Notes: generated by a model not told the origin, from the sequence alone. DNA of 48,277 nucleotides from CALXQW01 sp031553045 (GCA_031553045.1 JAVBLZ010000017.1:1-48277), one strand, 5' to 3'. Positions 8,346-17,538 are shown, numbered from the stretch's first letter. A program made the numbers and translations.

Positions 8346-9730
8346 TTTGATAGATATTGACGTTCCAAGTCTAGAGCCGCTTCATACAAGGCTTCAGAAA
8401 CAGAGGGATGCGTAAATATGGATTTAAGAAAATCTGAAACTTTCAATTTATTTGCTATCGCCAAAGAGCAAATGTTTATAAATTCCCCAGCATTTTGTGA
8501 GACAATTTGTGCGCCAATTAAAACGCTTTTTTCATCGGCAATCAAGCGCACAAAGCCCTCAGCCTTTCCCTCTACAATAGCCTTTGCAGATACGCCCAAA
8601 GGCAGTTTTGCAACTTTGCAATCTAAATTTTTCGCCTTTGCTTCTTTAAGATTTACACCCACACTTGCAACTTCCAAACCGCAATAAGCCGCACTTGGCA
8701 CGTTTTTTATGTCATAAATTTTTGATTTGCCGCCAAATATATTGTCAATCATAACCATTGCCTGCGCACTTGCCGCATGCGCCAACCAAGGCGCACCCAC
8801 AATATCCCCGCAGGCGTAAATATTATCTATACTGGTTTTGAACACTTCATCAACCTTTACAAAACCTCTTTCGTCCAAGTCTGGCAGAGTTGTTTCAAAA
8901 AGAGATTTTAAATCAGCCTCAACGCCTGCGCCGACCAACACAATTTGAGCGTTCAAATCAAGATCGCCTTTGGGTGTTGCAAGTTTTACGCAAGCGGTTT
9001 TTTCTTTATTCACAATCTCTTTTGCCATGCAAGAAGTATGCAGCACTATGCCTCTTTTTGCAAAATTTCTGGCAAGAGTTTTTGAAGCGTCTTCATCTTC
9101 ATTGGGCAAAATATTTTCACGCATTTCAACCAAATCTACGTGAGCACCAAAGGCGTTCCAGATATGGGCAAATTCGCAGCCTATTGCGCCTGCACCTATT
9201 ATTATTGCGCTCTTGGGGATAAACCCAAGTTCAAGCGCTGCAGAGGCGTCTAAAACATTTTCAGACAAATTTACGCCGTGAGGCAATCTAGCTTTTGCGC
9301 CACTGGCAATTAAAATTTTATCCGCAAAAAATTCTTTTTTTGTACCTGCGCAAAAAACTTCAACCTTGCCTCCGACGCAAATTTTCACCTCCCCAAAGAG
9401 AACTTCAACGCCAGATTTTTTTAGAGAAAAAGCCGCACCCTTGCCTATTAAATCTAAAAGTTCGGAAACCCTGCCTTTAAGCTTTTCAAAATCAAAACCT
9501 AAGAGCTTGGCGTCTAAAGAAAATTTTTCCGCAGATTTGATTTCAGAACAAGTATGCGCTGCTGCCACCAAAGCCTTTGTTGGCACACAGCCCTTGTTAA
9601 GACAAGTCCCGCCAACCTTGTGCTTTTCTACACAAAGCACTTTTTTGCCGAGTTTGCCCGCCGCCTGTGCTGCCGCAAAACCTGCCGGACCCGCACCTAT
9701 TACAATTAAATCGTATTTATTTTCAGACAT
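8342..9730 (-). CDS. lpdA: Dihydrolipoyl dehydrogenase
   Basis: A 462-residue FAD flavoprotein of the class I disulfide oxidoreductases. It reoxidises dihydrolipoamide in 2-oxo-acid dehydrogenase or glycine cleavage complexes with NAD+. The FAD motif is at 10-15 (GAGPAG), the redox disulfide is Cys43/Cys48 in GTCLNKGCVPTK, the NAD motif is GAGAIGCEFAHIW, and the C-terminal catalytic pair His441/Glu446 is in THPSVSEALYE. No N-terminal lipoyl domain is present. The E1 and E2 partners are not nearby, so it may serve several complexes. It heads a coupled run with the NSS transporter and starts 3 bases after the antiporter stop. Confidence 0.94.
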   Translation of the reverse strand: MSENKYDLIVIGAGPAGFAAAQAAGKLGKKVLCVEKHKVGGTCLNKGCVPTKALVAAAHTCSEIKSAEKFSLDAKLLGFDFEKLKGRVSELLDLIGKGAAFSLKKSGVEVLFGEVKICVGGKVEVFCAGTKKEFFADKILIASGAKARLPHGVNLSENVLDASAALELGFIPKSAIIIGAGAIGCEFAHIWNAFGAHVDLVEMRENILPNEDEDASKTLARNFAKRGIVLHTSCMAKEIVNKEKTACVKLATPKGDLDLNAQIVLVGAGVEADLKSLFETTLPDLDERGFVKVDEVFKTSIDNIYACGDIVGAPWLAHAASAQAMVMIDNIFGGKSKIYDIKNVPSAAYCGLEVASVGVNLKEAKAKNLDCKVAKLPLGVSAKAIVEGKAEGFVRLIADEKSVLIGAQIVSQNAGEFINICSLAIANKLKVSDFLKSIFTHPSVSEALYEAALDLERQYLSK

Positions 9731-9733
9731 TTT

Positions 9734-11275
9734 TTAGAGTAGATAAAAAACCAGAGCTATTATACAAGTCGGCGGTATTGCCGAAAAACAAAGCTGTAAG
9801 GGCGATATGCCTTCTTTATAATAAATTTTCAAGATGGAAAGTGCGGCGGGGTTTGGCGCATTGGCTATTACCGTAAGACCGCCGCCCGTTACTGCACCTG
9901 CTACAACAAGATACTTCATATCGTCGCTGAAATTTGGCACCATAGATGCAAGATATGTTATCGCCGCATTGTCGTTAAAGGAAGTCAGCACTATTGTGCC
10001 CAAATAAAGCGGAATTGCCGAAAGATTATTTAAGAGTGGCTCTATCCACCAAGCCTGCAAACTGCCATGAGTTACCAAGCCCGCCAAAAAAAATGCAACC
10101 ATAATTGGTGTCTTTGCGCCCACGCTGTACTGGTACTCTTTTGTGGCGCTTGTAAAAGCCAAAAAGAATAAAAATAAAAATATGAAAATTGCAGGATGAT
10201 GCAAGGTAACAACCGTCAGAAATAAAAATACCAGATGCACCAAAACTATCGGCAAAGGTATGTATCTATCATATTCGGCGCTGCGCTTGTGCTCTTTTGC
10301 CCTGTGCGCCAAAGTTGCAAATTCAGCACGAAACAAAATGTAATATGCCCCGACGCTCAAAAATATTCCAAGTACAGCCTTCCAGCCGAATGTCATAAAC
10401 ATAAAAGGCGTATTCCAACCCCAGATTTTTGCGATCATCAAAACTGGGGGGGCTGCAAAATGGGTGAGCACCCCTCCGACAGATATTGTCGTAAGCAATA
10501 AGCCCAATGTTGCATATTTGAATGATGACGAGGGCTTGAGCTCATAAAATTCTCTGAAAAGCAGCATTGCGCAAATCGTAATTGCGGCGGGCTCTGTAAT
10601 AAAAGAGCCCAATAACGGACCCACGCAAAAAATAGAAATCCACCATGCGGCAGGCGTGCCGTTGCCAAAGCGTGCAAACAAATTTATAAGATTGCCCGCA
10701 ATATAAATCACAGGTCTGGTTGCGGCTATACACATTACAACCATTACAAACAATGGTTCGGTATATTTTTGATGATTGAACGCCAAGTCGTCAATATATG
10801 CAAAGGCGTCTTTCCAACTGAAAAAATATGCGAATGCGCAAAATAAAGGTATAAGCCATATCCCAAAGACCGCCTCAACTTCCGCAAAATAATGAAGGAT
10901 TGTCGCCCTGAAGCTCACGGGTTTTTCGCCCTTGGGAAATGTAGCACCGTAAGATATGAGCACTTTTAATTTTTCCTCATGCCTTGCGCCGTAATGTTCG
11001 GCAAGCCTATGAAAAAATCCGACAGAAAACGTATGCAGTATCGCCAATATGAAAATTATGGTAACCACCAAATTAAAAGGCTCTTGAGCGATGCGCTCAG
11101 ACAATACATGCATGAGACTTTTTCCTTCTGAAGGCGGGTAGTTACTCAGTGCCACGGGGTATTTTAACATTACTTGAGCTTCGGTTGCAAAAGCGCCCAG
11201 AGGCGCAAAAAAAACCAACATTGCCAAGAATAACGATAATCTTCTCAAAGTTCTCATAGAATTTAAGTTGAACAT
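9734..11275 (-). CDS. Putative Na+/H+ antiporter (DUF1504/Na_H_antiport_2 type)
   Basis: A 513-residue membrane protein with a signal-like N-terminal helix and about 12 further helices. It resembles the putative Na+/H+ antiporter family found in Verrucomicrobiota, Chlamydiae-like bacteria and some proteobacteria. Conserved-looking stretches are HTFSVGFFHRLAEHYG, FITEPAAITICAMLL and TSFNDNAAITYLASM, with buried Asp and Asn residues that could take part in ion exchange. The start may be 11275 or the internal ATG at 11257 (MRTLRRLSLF), which fits a signal peptide equally well; no clear ribosome site decides it. Together with the TRAP and NSS systems it points to a sodium cycle. Activity is inferred from family only. 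Confidence 0.8.
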   Translation of the reverse strand: MFNLNSMRTLRRLSLFLAMLVFFAPLGAFATEAQVMLKYPVALSNYPPSEGKSLMHVLSERIAQEPFNLVVTIIFILAILHTFSVGFFHRLAEHYGARHEEKLKVLISYGATFPKGEKPVSFRATILHYFAEVEAVFGIWLIPLFCAFAYFFSWKDAFAYIDDLAFNHQKYTEPLFVMVVMCIAATRPVIYIAGNLINLFARFGNGTPAAWWISIFCVGPLLGSFITEPAAITICAMLLFREFYELKPSSSFKYATLGLLLTTISVGGVLTHFAAPPVLMIAKIWGWNTPFMFMTFGWKAVLGIFLSVGAYYILFRAEFATLAHRAKEHKRSAEYDRYIPLPIVLVHLVFLFLTVVTLHHPAIFIFLFLFFLAFTSATKEYQYSVGAKTPIMVAFFLAGLVTHGSLQAWWIEPLLNNLSAIPLYLGTIVLTSFNDNAAITYLASMVPNFSDDMKYLVVAGAVTGGGLTVIANAPNPAALSILKIYYKEGISPLQLCFSAIPPTCIIALVFYLL

Positions 11276-11373
11276 TTGAAAGATTTTTGGGTCTAATTAC
11301 AAGATATAAAACGTCTCAGAAATCTTTACGAATCAAGCGTTGATGAGTTTTTACAAAATTCACAAATATAAAT

Positions 11374-12264
11374 ATGCAAAACAATTTAGAAAAAACCGCA
11401 CCAAAAAAAACTGATTTTTCATTTTTTGAGGTTGTAGCTTGGGCAATTTCCATATTTGTCTTTGCGCCATTCTTCATTGCCGTTGCAAAGCAATCTGCGG
11501 AATACAAGCAGCTAATAGACGCATTCAGCGTGCTGATTTTTTCATCAATAATTTTGGTGCTCGAGCACAAAATAGAAATATTAAAGCGCCCATTTGTAAG
11601 CAGGAAGGCGCTTTACGCACTCGCATTTGCGTATGCCTGCGCCTTATGCAATATTTTCATACTTTCAAATTTTAAGTCGCTTTCAGTTTTATCTACAATA
11701 GTTGGCGCATCGCTATTATTGGCATCTTTGGGCTTCGGTTTTGTAAAAGAAAAAGACGAAAAATTTGTAAGCGCCATATCTGTTGCATTCTTTTTTTATT
11801 CATTATTTGCGGCAATCTCTCCATATTTAGACCATCCATTGCGGTACTTTGCGGGGGAATGTTCCGCCCTTTTGCTGAACCAAATCGGCAATGACGCAAA
11901 ACTATTCTTCATAAATGACGAAGTTGGCAGATTTATTTTGGTCTTAAACAACACGCCCTACGAGGTTGCAAGAGAATGCAACGGCTTTGGTATTTTAACA
12001 TCAACCTTTGTTTTATCAGTACTGATTTTATCTTTCAGAAAGCTTTCTATATTTAAAAAAATCCTAAAAGTTATTGCCGTTATTGCCATCGCATTTGCGG
12101 CAAATATATTGCGCATACTTTCAATAGTGCTCAGCGCACCTATTATTGCAAAAGACTCATACCACATTATGCATGAAAGTTACGGCTACATATACTTTTT
12201 TGCCGCACTATTTTTAACTTGGCTTATTGCAAAATCGCCCTCACTTGGAAAGCGCAAAAACTAA
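11374..12264 (+). CDS. Exosortase/archaeosortase family protein
   Basis: A 296-residue integral membrane transpeptidase-like protein with about eight helices. The exosortase triad can be seen: Cys202 in RECNGFGI, Arg247 in ANILRILS and His267 (or His264) in HIMHESYGY. The preceding segment with PLRYFAGECSALLLNQIG is also typical. Exosortases process C-terminal sorting tails (PEP-CTERM-like) of exported proteins, often tied to extracellular polysaccharide. None of the exported proteins in this window shows a clear PEP-CTERM tail, so its substrates lie elsewhere. Its last 24 bases overlap the 3' end of the convergent nucleosidase gene. Confidence 0.85.
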   Translation: MQNNLEKTAPKKTDFSFFEVVAWAISIFVFAPFFIAVAKQSAEYKQLIDAFSVLIFSSIILVLEHKIEILKRPFVSRKALYALAFAYACALCNIFILSNFKSLSVLSTIVGASLLLASLGFGFVKEKDEKFVSAISVAFFFYSLFAAISPYLDHPLRYFAGECSALLLNQIGNDAKLFFINDEVGRFILVLNNTPYEVARECNGFGILTSTFVLSVLILSFRKLSIFKKILKVIAVIAIAFAANILRILSIVLSAPIIAKDSYHIMHESYGYIYFFAALFLTWLIAKSPSLGKRKN

Positions 12265-12936
12265 GTCTTCCACGAATTTTTCGTACAATTTTTTAGCCCT
12301 GTTTGCGTTCAATCCAAATCTGATTAAAAGCGGCAATTCGGACAAATTTGAAATTAGAGTTTTCAAAGTTGAGAACGTAAAAAGCCTGTCTTCTCCAGTT
12401 TCAGAATCCATAATTGCATTCAAAAAATTGAGCGGCAGAGTTTCTAAAAATTCGTCGCTTATTATGCGTATATTTGCAAAAGGCAAATTGTGTTGACGGG
12501 CTAAACTTGCGATCGTTTCACCCTCCATATCTACAGCCAGAGCATCGTCCAAAAAGTTTGCGACAGATTTCCCAACCACGTCTGATATATGCTCGGAAGA
12601 AAATATGTATCCCTTTTTTGCGTTTAAAGAGAGCAAAAGATTTTCCAAATTTACATCGGTAGTTGAAAACACTGCGTTGCCCCTTTTCAAAGATTGTTCA
12701 CACGCCCCGCCAAAGCCCATGAGCAAAATTCTGTCCGGTTTAACTTCATCCAAAACGCCCAAAACCCTTGATTTTAGTGCTTTTGAAGCATAGCCGCACA
12801 CATGGGCAAAAAATTGCTCTTTGCCCACAGAAAAACTTTCAACCGCCCCCAATTTTGGATTGGAACATTTTCCGCCAAATAGAGAAAACGCCTTTTTAGC
12901 CTCAAAACTTGTGGGGAATATTAAAAGCGTTTTCAT
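12241..12936 (-). CDS. hpnG: Hopanoid-associated phosphorylase/nucleosidase-like protein (HpnG-like)
   Basis: A 231-residue soluble protein of the purine nucleoside phosphorylase/MTAN fold. Visible are LLMGFGGACEQSL (phosphate or product loop), the VDMEGETIASLARQHNLPF motif with the ribose-binding Met-Glu, and RIISDEF, where the catalytic Asp usually lies. In hopanoid gene clusters HpnG removes adenine from adenosylhopane to give ribosylhopane. Here the ATG overlaps the stop of the hpnD-hpnE fusion (ATGA), so it belongs to the same operon. With no squalene-hopene cyclase or hpnH in the window, hopanoid use is not proven; an MTA/SAH nucleosidase with another task is the alternative. Confidence 0.72.
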   Translation of the reverse strand: MKTLLIFPTSFEAKKAFSLFGGKCSNPKLGAVESFSVGKEQFFAHVCGYASKALKSRVLGVLDEVKPDRILLMGFGGACEQSLKRGNAVFSTTDVNLENLLLSLNAKKGYIFSSEHISDVVGKSVANFLDDALAVDMEGETIASLARQHNLPFANIRIISDEFLETLPLNFLNAIMDSETGEDRLFTFSTLKTLISNLSELPLLIRFGLNANRAKKLYEKFVEDLVFALSK

Positions 12937-15167
12937 AAGTATTTTTTGACGTTCTCAGAAGTTCTGGCTGCACTTTCGATTGTGCAGGGCAAACCGCTTT
13001 TCACCCAATCCCCCAAGAGATAAAAATTGTCATAGCCAACATTGCTCTCGGGGCGTGAATTTTCGCTCTCATTATCTGCCGATATTGTGGCGTTTTTGCA
13101 GAGTATGTGTATCATGTCCACAATTTCAAAGTTGCCGAAAAAGTCGTGAAGCTCCGCAGTTACGAGCGGCTCTATGCTTTCTTTATTTGGCGCAACCTGA
13201 CTTGCGCTTATTGTAATGCTATACAGATGATATTTTTTCATCTTGCTGTGCGGCAACTTTTGCGACTGGTCAAAAACCCAATGCAAAGGCGAATTTGTCA
13301 AGCACACCCCTTGGCTTTCAAAAAGTTTTTTACGTGTCAAAAAATGGACATTTAAAATATCCGCACCGCTTATTTTTAACAACCTATTTTTTAAGGAATC
13401 TTCAGCAGGAAGAAGGTTTGCAAGCGCCTTCCAATTTAGGGCGCTAAAGACATATTTAAAATATGAATATTCACCCTTTGTAGTCTCAAAAGATTCCAAC
13501 TTCTTTGATGAAAATTTTAAAGACTTCACCATCTCAGAGAGATGTATTTTTGCGCCCACACACTCAAGAAAATATTGCGCATTAGGCCAAAAAGAATGTA
13601 CCAAAGGACGCTGCGGAATTATAAGCGCACTTTTTTTCATACCCTTTAAAATAGACTCTTTAAGGGTTGTGCGAAGCATATCGGCGGAGGCTTCTGAAAT
13701 TTTTGTGTTGAGAGTAGATACGCAGAAAGGCTCCCAAAAAACTTCTATAATTTCTTTTTTTATGAAATTGCGCTTAAGATAATTTAAAGCGGTTTCACCC
13801 GACAAAGCCTTTGCAAAGCCCATTTTAATCTTTGCAAAAAGTATGACGTTTGAAAGCGTCAGAAAACCGTCGAGTTTCCGAAAATTCAAAACCGAGAGCA
13901 GACTCTTAATTTTTGAAGCGCCCTCATCCGGATAATCCACCACAATATCGGAGGAATTTTTAAAGAGGAATTGCATAGATTTTGCTGGGTCATAAAAAGC
14001 ATCCTCAACACCGAACCAATTTGTGAACTTAAAAAAACTTTCATAGCAAGGCATGAGCGCATGGTTGCCATTATCCAAAATTGCGCCGCATTTAGACCAC
14101 TCAAAAGCGGTAAGCCTGCCGCCGACATTGCGTTTTGATTCAAAAAGTTCTACATCAAAACCCTCATAAGCCAGATTAATTGCCGCAGAAACGCCTGCAA
14201 CACCTGCGCCCAAAACTGCGACTTTCCCAAATTTTTTGTTATCTTGCTCAGGCTTATTTGCCTTGCGCATGGCTTTAAACGCAAGATAGATTTTTTCCCA
14301 CTTGGGGATTTTCACAATTTCTTTTCTGATATCAAAATCTCTCTTTGCGATGCGCTCTAAAATTGTCTCATAAATTTCCCACATGATAAGCGCAGGGGTT
14401 AGGGCCTTTTTGTCTTCCGTAACAAGCAGCCTGCGCGCCTTATTGAAAAAGTGTTTTGCCCTGAAATAGTGCATTTTAAAAAGGGCTTTGCAATTAGAGT
14501 TCAAAAGCGGATTGAGCAAATCTTCCTTAGAAACATTGTACTGCGCAAGTTCTTTAGAAGGAATATATACCCTATTTTGCGTGTGCGCATCGTCAACAAC
14601 ATCTCTGAGAATGTTTGTAAACTGGAATGCGTAACCCAATACTTCCGCAAATTCAACCGTGCGAGGATTTTTAAAACCAAAAATATAAATCGAGACCAAA
14701 CCCACAGCACTCGCCACGCCGTAGCAATATTTGCGCAAGTCGTCAAAGGTTTCAAAAGTTTCGCCGGTAGTGTCCTGCATGACGCCGTCTATTATGTCTT
14801 GCATATACCGTTGCGGCACTTTGCGTCTGGATATCATAGACTGAAGCTCCGCACCAAGAGCAGAAAGTTCCGGTGCGGCAAATTGCGGCTTTTCCAGACT
14901 CAAATAGATTCCCGCAATTTCCGCCTTCCATGCTTTCAAAGAGGCTATCTTTGCTTCCACAGAGGTATTCGTATCGTCGGCAATGTCATCCAAAATTCTG
15001 CAATAGGTATAGAATATTTCCATATCCTTTGCCCTGCCTTTTTCCATACAGAAAAATGCGAATGCCAAATTTGAAGATTTCCTTGCCTGAACTTGACGCA
15101 ACGTTGAGGAAGAATCTTCCGCAAAAGAATCTTTCCTTGCGGCGGAGTTGTCGGAGTTTGAAGCCAT
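12933..15167 (-). CDS. hpnDE: Fusion of presqualene diphosphate synthase (HpnD) and squalene-forming flavoprotein (HpnE)
   Basis: This 744-residue protein joins two enzymes that are usually separate. Residues about 25-300 are a trans-isoprenyl diphosphate synthase of the squalene/phytoene type, with DDIADD at 60-65 and the second Asp motif DVVDD at 189-193. Residues about 314-744 are an FAD-dependent amine-oxidase-like enzyme, with GAGVAG at 320-325, GGRLTAFEW following, and the ending GDWVKSGLPCTIESAART. In the HpnCDE route, farnesyl diphosphate goes to presqualene diphosphate (HpnD), hydroxysqualene (HpnC) and squalene (HpnE). A linker rich in Lys (about 300-313) joins the halves without frameshift. 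The start ATG overlaps the hpnC stop (TAATG). A carotenoid (phytoene synthase/desaturase) role is less likely because HpnC is adjacent. Confidence 0.9.
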   Translation of the reverse strand: MASNSDNSAARKDSFAEDSSSTLRQVQARKSSNLAFAFFCMEKGRAKDMEIFYTYCRILDDIADDTNTSVEAKIASLKAWKAEIAGIYLSLEKPQFAAPELSALGAELQSMISRRKVPQRYMQDIIDGVMQDTTGETFETFDDLRKYCYGVASAVGLVSIYIFGFKNPRTVEFAEVLGYAFQFTNILRDVVDDAHTQNRVYIPSKELAQYNVSKEDLLNPLLNSNCKALFKMHYFRAKHFFNKARRLLVTEDKKALTPALIMWEIYETILERIAKRDFDIRKEIVKIPKWEKIYLAFKAMRKANKPEQDNKKFGKVAVLGAGVAGVSAAINLAYEGFDVELFESKRNVGGRLTAFEWSKCGAILDNGNHALMPCYESFFKFTNWFGVEDAFYDPAKSMQFLFKNSSDIVVDYPDEGASKIKSLLSVLNFRKLDGFLTLSNVILFAKIKMGFAKALSGETALNYLKRNFIKKEIIEVFWEPFCVSTLNTKISEASADMLRTTLKESILKGMKKSALIIPQRPLVHSFWPNAQYFLECVGAKIHLSEMVKSLKFSSKKLESFETTKGEYSYFKYVFSALNWKALANLLPAEDSLKNRLLKISGADILNVHFLTRKKLFESQGVCLTNSPLHWVFDQSQKLPHSKMKKYHLYSITISASQVAPNKESIEPLVTAELHDFFGNFEIVDMIHILCKNATISADNESENSRPESNVGYDNFYLLGDWVKSGLPCTIESAARTSENVKKYL

Positions 15168-16024
15168 TAAAATATTGACGCTAGTAAGAGTTTAATTTTA
15201 TCCACAGTGTTTAACTTTGGGCGCATTTTGAGAGTGTCGTAATCTTGGCTCTCTATCTTTTTAAGTATCGCCCTTCCGCCCGCCAATGTCAAACGAATCT
15301 CAAGCCTTAGCATGAAGGGTAAAGTCTTGGGCAGACCCTCTCCCGCATCAAATAATTTATGCGTGCGTTCAACTTGTTTTTTCACAAGTTCTTTCACACT
15401 CTGAGATGCTTGCGAGGCAAAAATGTCTGACTGACTCAAGCCGTTCCAATCTTCCTGAGGAATGTATATACGGTCTTTCAATTTGTCCACAGACATATCC
15501 TGCCAAAAATTTGCCAACTGCAATGCCGTGCAAATATTGTCAGACATTTCAAAACGTTCATCATCATTGAAGCCGTGTAAAAGCAAGACCAGCCTGCCAA
15601 CAGGATTGGCGCTGCGCCTGCAATAATCTTTAAGCTCGTCAAAAGTTGCATAGCGTTTTTTTACCACATCCTGCGCAAATGCGCTAATTAAATCTTTAAA
15701 GAGCTGGCTGGGTATATCGAATTTTTTTATGGTGTCAACCAGAGCAACAAATATCCAATCATACTGTCCTGTTATATTTTCAGGGTTTTCCAAAGAAGAA
15801 TCCAAAAGCTGCTCAAACGCTTTCAAACGTTCCACCCTGATTGGAGAGTCCGCCGGGATAGATTCATGTTCTTCATCGGCGATATCGTCAGACGTACGGG
15901 CAAAGGCGTAAACCGCCGCAACATGCTTGCGTATAGATTTAGGCACGAGCCTTGCAACAGGAAAGTTTTCATAATGTGTCCTGCATAAATCAAGACATTT
16001 GTCGTATGCTGTATCCAAATTCAT
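15167..16024 (-). CDS. hpnC: Hydroxysqualene synthase (HpnC)
   Basis: A 285-residue squalene/phytoene synthase-family enzyme that would turn presqualene diphosphate into hydroxysqualene. The first Asp motif is DDIAD at 46-50 and the second is NFWQDMSVD at 172-180. HYENFPVARLVPKSIRKH near the N-terminus is typical of HpnC. The ATG at 16024 has a good ribosome site (GAGGGG) and matches the family start. The frame is open to 16174, but that would overlap the divergent sialidase-like gene and its promoter. First gene of hpnC-hpnDE-hpnG, all overlapping or coupled. Confidence 0.92.
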   Translation of the reverse strand: MNLDTAYDKCLDLCRTHYENFPVARLVPKSIRKHVAAVYAFARTSDDIADEEHESIPADSPIRVERLKAFEQLLDSSLENPENITGQYDWIFVALVDTIKKFDIPSQLFKDLISAFAQDVVKKRYATFDELKDYCRRSANPVGRLVLLLHGFNDDERFEMSDNICTALQLANFWQDMSVDKLKDRIYIPQEDWNGLSQSDIFASQASQSVKELVKKQVERTHKLFDAGEGLPKTLPFMLRLEIRLTLAGGRAILKKIESQDYDTLKMRPKLNTVDKIKLLLASIF

Positions 16025-16088
16025 TTTCCCCTCAATATCCAAAATTCTTTGAGGAATTGCAACGCTTTTGATACTACTTTTATTATCC

Positions 16089-16116
16089 TTGACCTTAAAA
16101 CGCTCAAATTTAAAAT
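16089..16116 (+). promoter_or_regulatory. Candidate promoter of the sialidase-like gene
   Basis: TTGACC at 16089-16094 and TAAAAT at 16111-16116 are 16 bases apart, both five of six matches to sigma-70 boxes, 38 bases upstream of the ATG at 16155. Confidence 0.5.
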
Positions 16117-16154
16117 TTAAAAAAACATTCCCAATTAGGTATGTAATTATCGAT

Positions 16155-17507
16155 ATGAAAAAACTCATCTTCAAAATTTTTGCTTTTTTATTTTATGCAA
16201 ACGCCGTTCTCTGCGCAAATCCTGCCGACCCCGCAGAAGTCTTGGGAGCCACCGCCCTGCCGCCTGTTGACGATATTTCTCAGAAATTTCCATACGGCGT
16301 AACGGCAAAAACTCCGCCGAAACTTACCCGTATAAATTATGAGGGGCAAATGCCGTATCACAAGCACCGCATACAGCTTAGAGTTTTTCAAGGTTGTCCG
16401 CAGATAGAAATTTCCGAAGGCGGAAGATTGTGGACGACATGGTTTGCGTCAAATGTCCAAGCCGAGCGTTCACCCTTTCATCATGACCAATTTTCCGTAA
16501 TATCCACATCTGGAGACGGTGGCAAAACTTGGGAGGAGGTTTTTGTTTTTGATCCAAGCTATCTTTTTAACGCAGGCGCTTCAGACCCATTGCTCTGGAA
16601 AGACCCAAAGGGGCAAATCAGATTTGTAGGCTTGCGCAATATGGCGGTTGAAGATAAAGAATTGGGGAACACCACCGCTTGGGAATTTATTGCCAAAGAC
16701 CCAGAAAACCCGCACACCCAGTGGTCTAATCCCAGACTTTTGGGGAACAAAAATATGTCTATAATGAAGCCTCTTTTGATGTCGGACGGCACGATTTTAC
16801 GCCCTATGGACGAGTTTTCAAAAATAGGAAATCCGCAAGCCCCCCGCATAAGATTTCTTTCGGAAACTATCGATGGCAAGCCACTTTTTGTATCTCAAGT
16901 TTCTGACCCTGATGCGAGTTTTGCCGAACAAATGCCCATAGAAAGAAAAGACGGCAGTTTATTTTCATTTTACAGAACCAAAGCCGGGCAAAAATTTATG
17001 GAGTCTTTTGACGGCGGTAAAACTTGGAAACTAGGCGGATATTACCACATGCAATTTTCAATAGACACAAAGTGCATCTTGCTAAAATTAAAATCAGGCA
17101 AAGTTTTGTTAGTTGCAAATGATGTTCAAATGCGTGAAGAAAACGGGAAAAGAAATTATTTTTTCACTGACGCAAACGGAAAGGAAACGCCCTTAAAAGG
17201 AAGCAGCAGGATGCGCATGAGCGCTTATCTCAGCGATGACGATTGCAAAACATTTCAAAAAAAACTTTTACTCTGCGATGACGGCGTTTTAAGCTATCCA
17301 TCTGCAACAATAGCAAAAGACGGCTCAATTTATATAGTTTACGACCAAGGCAGAGCAACTATCGGACAACATACAATATTCCTTTCTAAAATTACCGAAG
17401 CGGATATTGAGGCTGGCAAAATAATTTCTCCGGAAAGTTTCTTGAACAGAATTATCAGCAGACCCAGCCTGCAAGGCGGTGGCAGGCGTGAGGGCGACAA
17501 AATTTAA
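16155..17507 (+). CDS. Secreted sialidase-like BNR-repeat protein
   Basis: A 450-residue exported protein with a signal peptide (about residues 1-21, MKKLIFKIFAFLFYANAVLC). The mature part is a six-bladed beta-propeller of the BNR/sialidase type; two Asp-boxes are clear, STSGDGGKTWEE and ESFDGGKTWKL, plus a degenerate YLSDDDCKTF. Arg residues that could bind a carboxylate occur in MPYHKHRIQLRVF. Relatives are annotated as exo-alpha-sialidases, but the BNR_2 superfamily also contains enzymes on other acidic sugars, so sialic acid is not assured. The C-terminus (QGGGRREGDKI) is low in structure. The sialate O-acetylesterase at 41-42.7 kb is the only other sialic-acid gene; no nan catabolic genes are seen. 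It is followed by a strong terminator. Confidence 0.75.
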   Translation: MKKLIFKIFAFLFYANAVLCANPADPAEVLGATALPPVDDISQKFPYGVTAKTPPKLTRINYEGQMPYHKHRIQLRVFQGCPQIEISEGGRLWTTWFASNVQAERSPFHHDQFSVISTSGDGGKTWEEVFVFDPSYLFNAGASDPLLWKDPKGQIRFVGLRNMAVEDKELGNTTAWEFIAKDPENPHTQWSNPRLLGNKNMSIMKPLLMSDGTILRPMDEFSKIGNPQAPRIRFLSETIDGKPLFVSQVSDPDASFAEQMPIERKDGSLFSFYRTKAGQKFMESFDGGKTWKLGGYYHMQFSIDTKCILLKLKSGKVLLVANDVQMREENGKRNYFFTDANGKETPLKGSSRMRMSAYLSDDDCKTFQKKLLLCDDGVLSYPSATIAKDGSIYIVYDQGRATIGQHTIFLSKITEADIEAGKIISPESFLNRIISRPSLQGGGRREGDKI

Positions 17508-17538
17508 AAGCCCCATCTTAAAATTAGCTTGCGATTTG

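Noticed and set aside
12933..15167. Carotenoid enzymes (phytoene synthase plus desaturase)
   Set aside because: HpnC and an HpnG-like gene are coupled to it, and the C-terminal half reads as HpnE rather than as CrtI.
16025..16174. N-terminal extension of HpnC to 16174
   Set aside because: It would overlap the divergent sialidase-like gene, while the ATG at 16024 has a ribosome site and fits the family.
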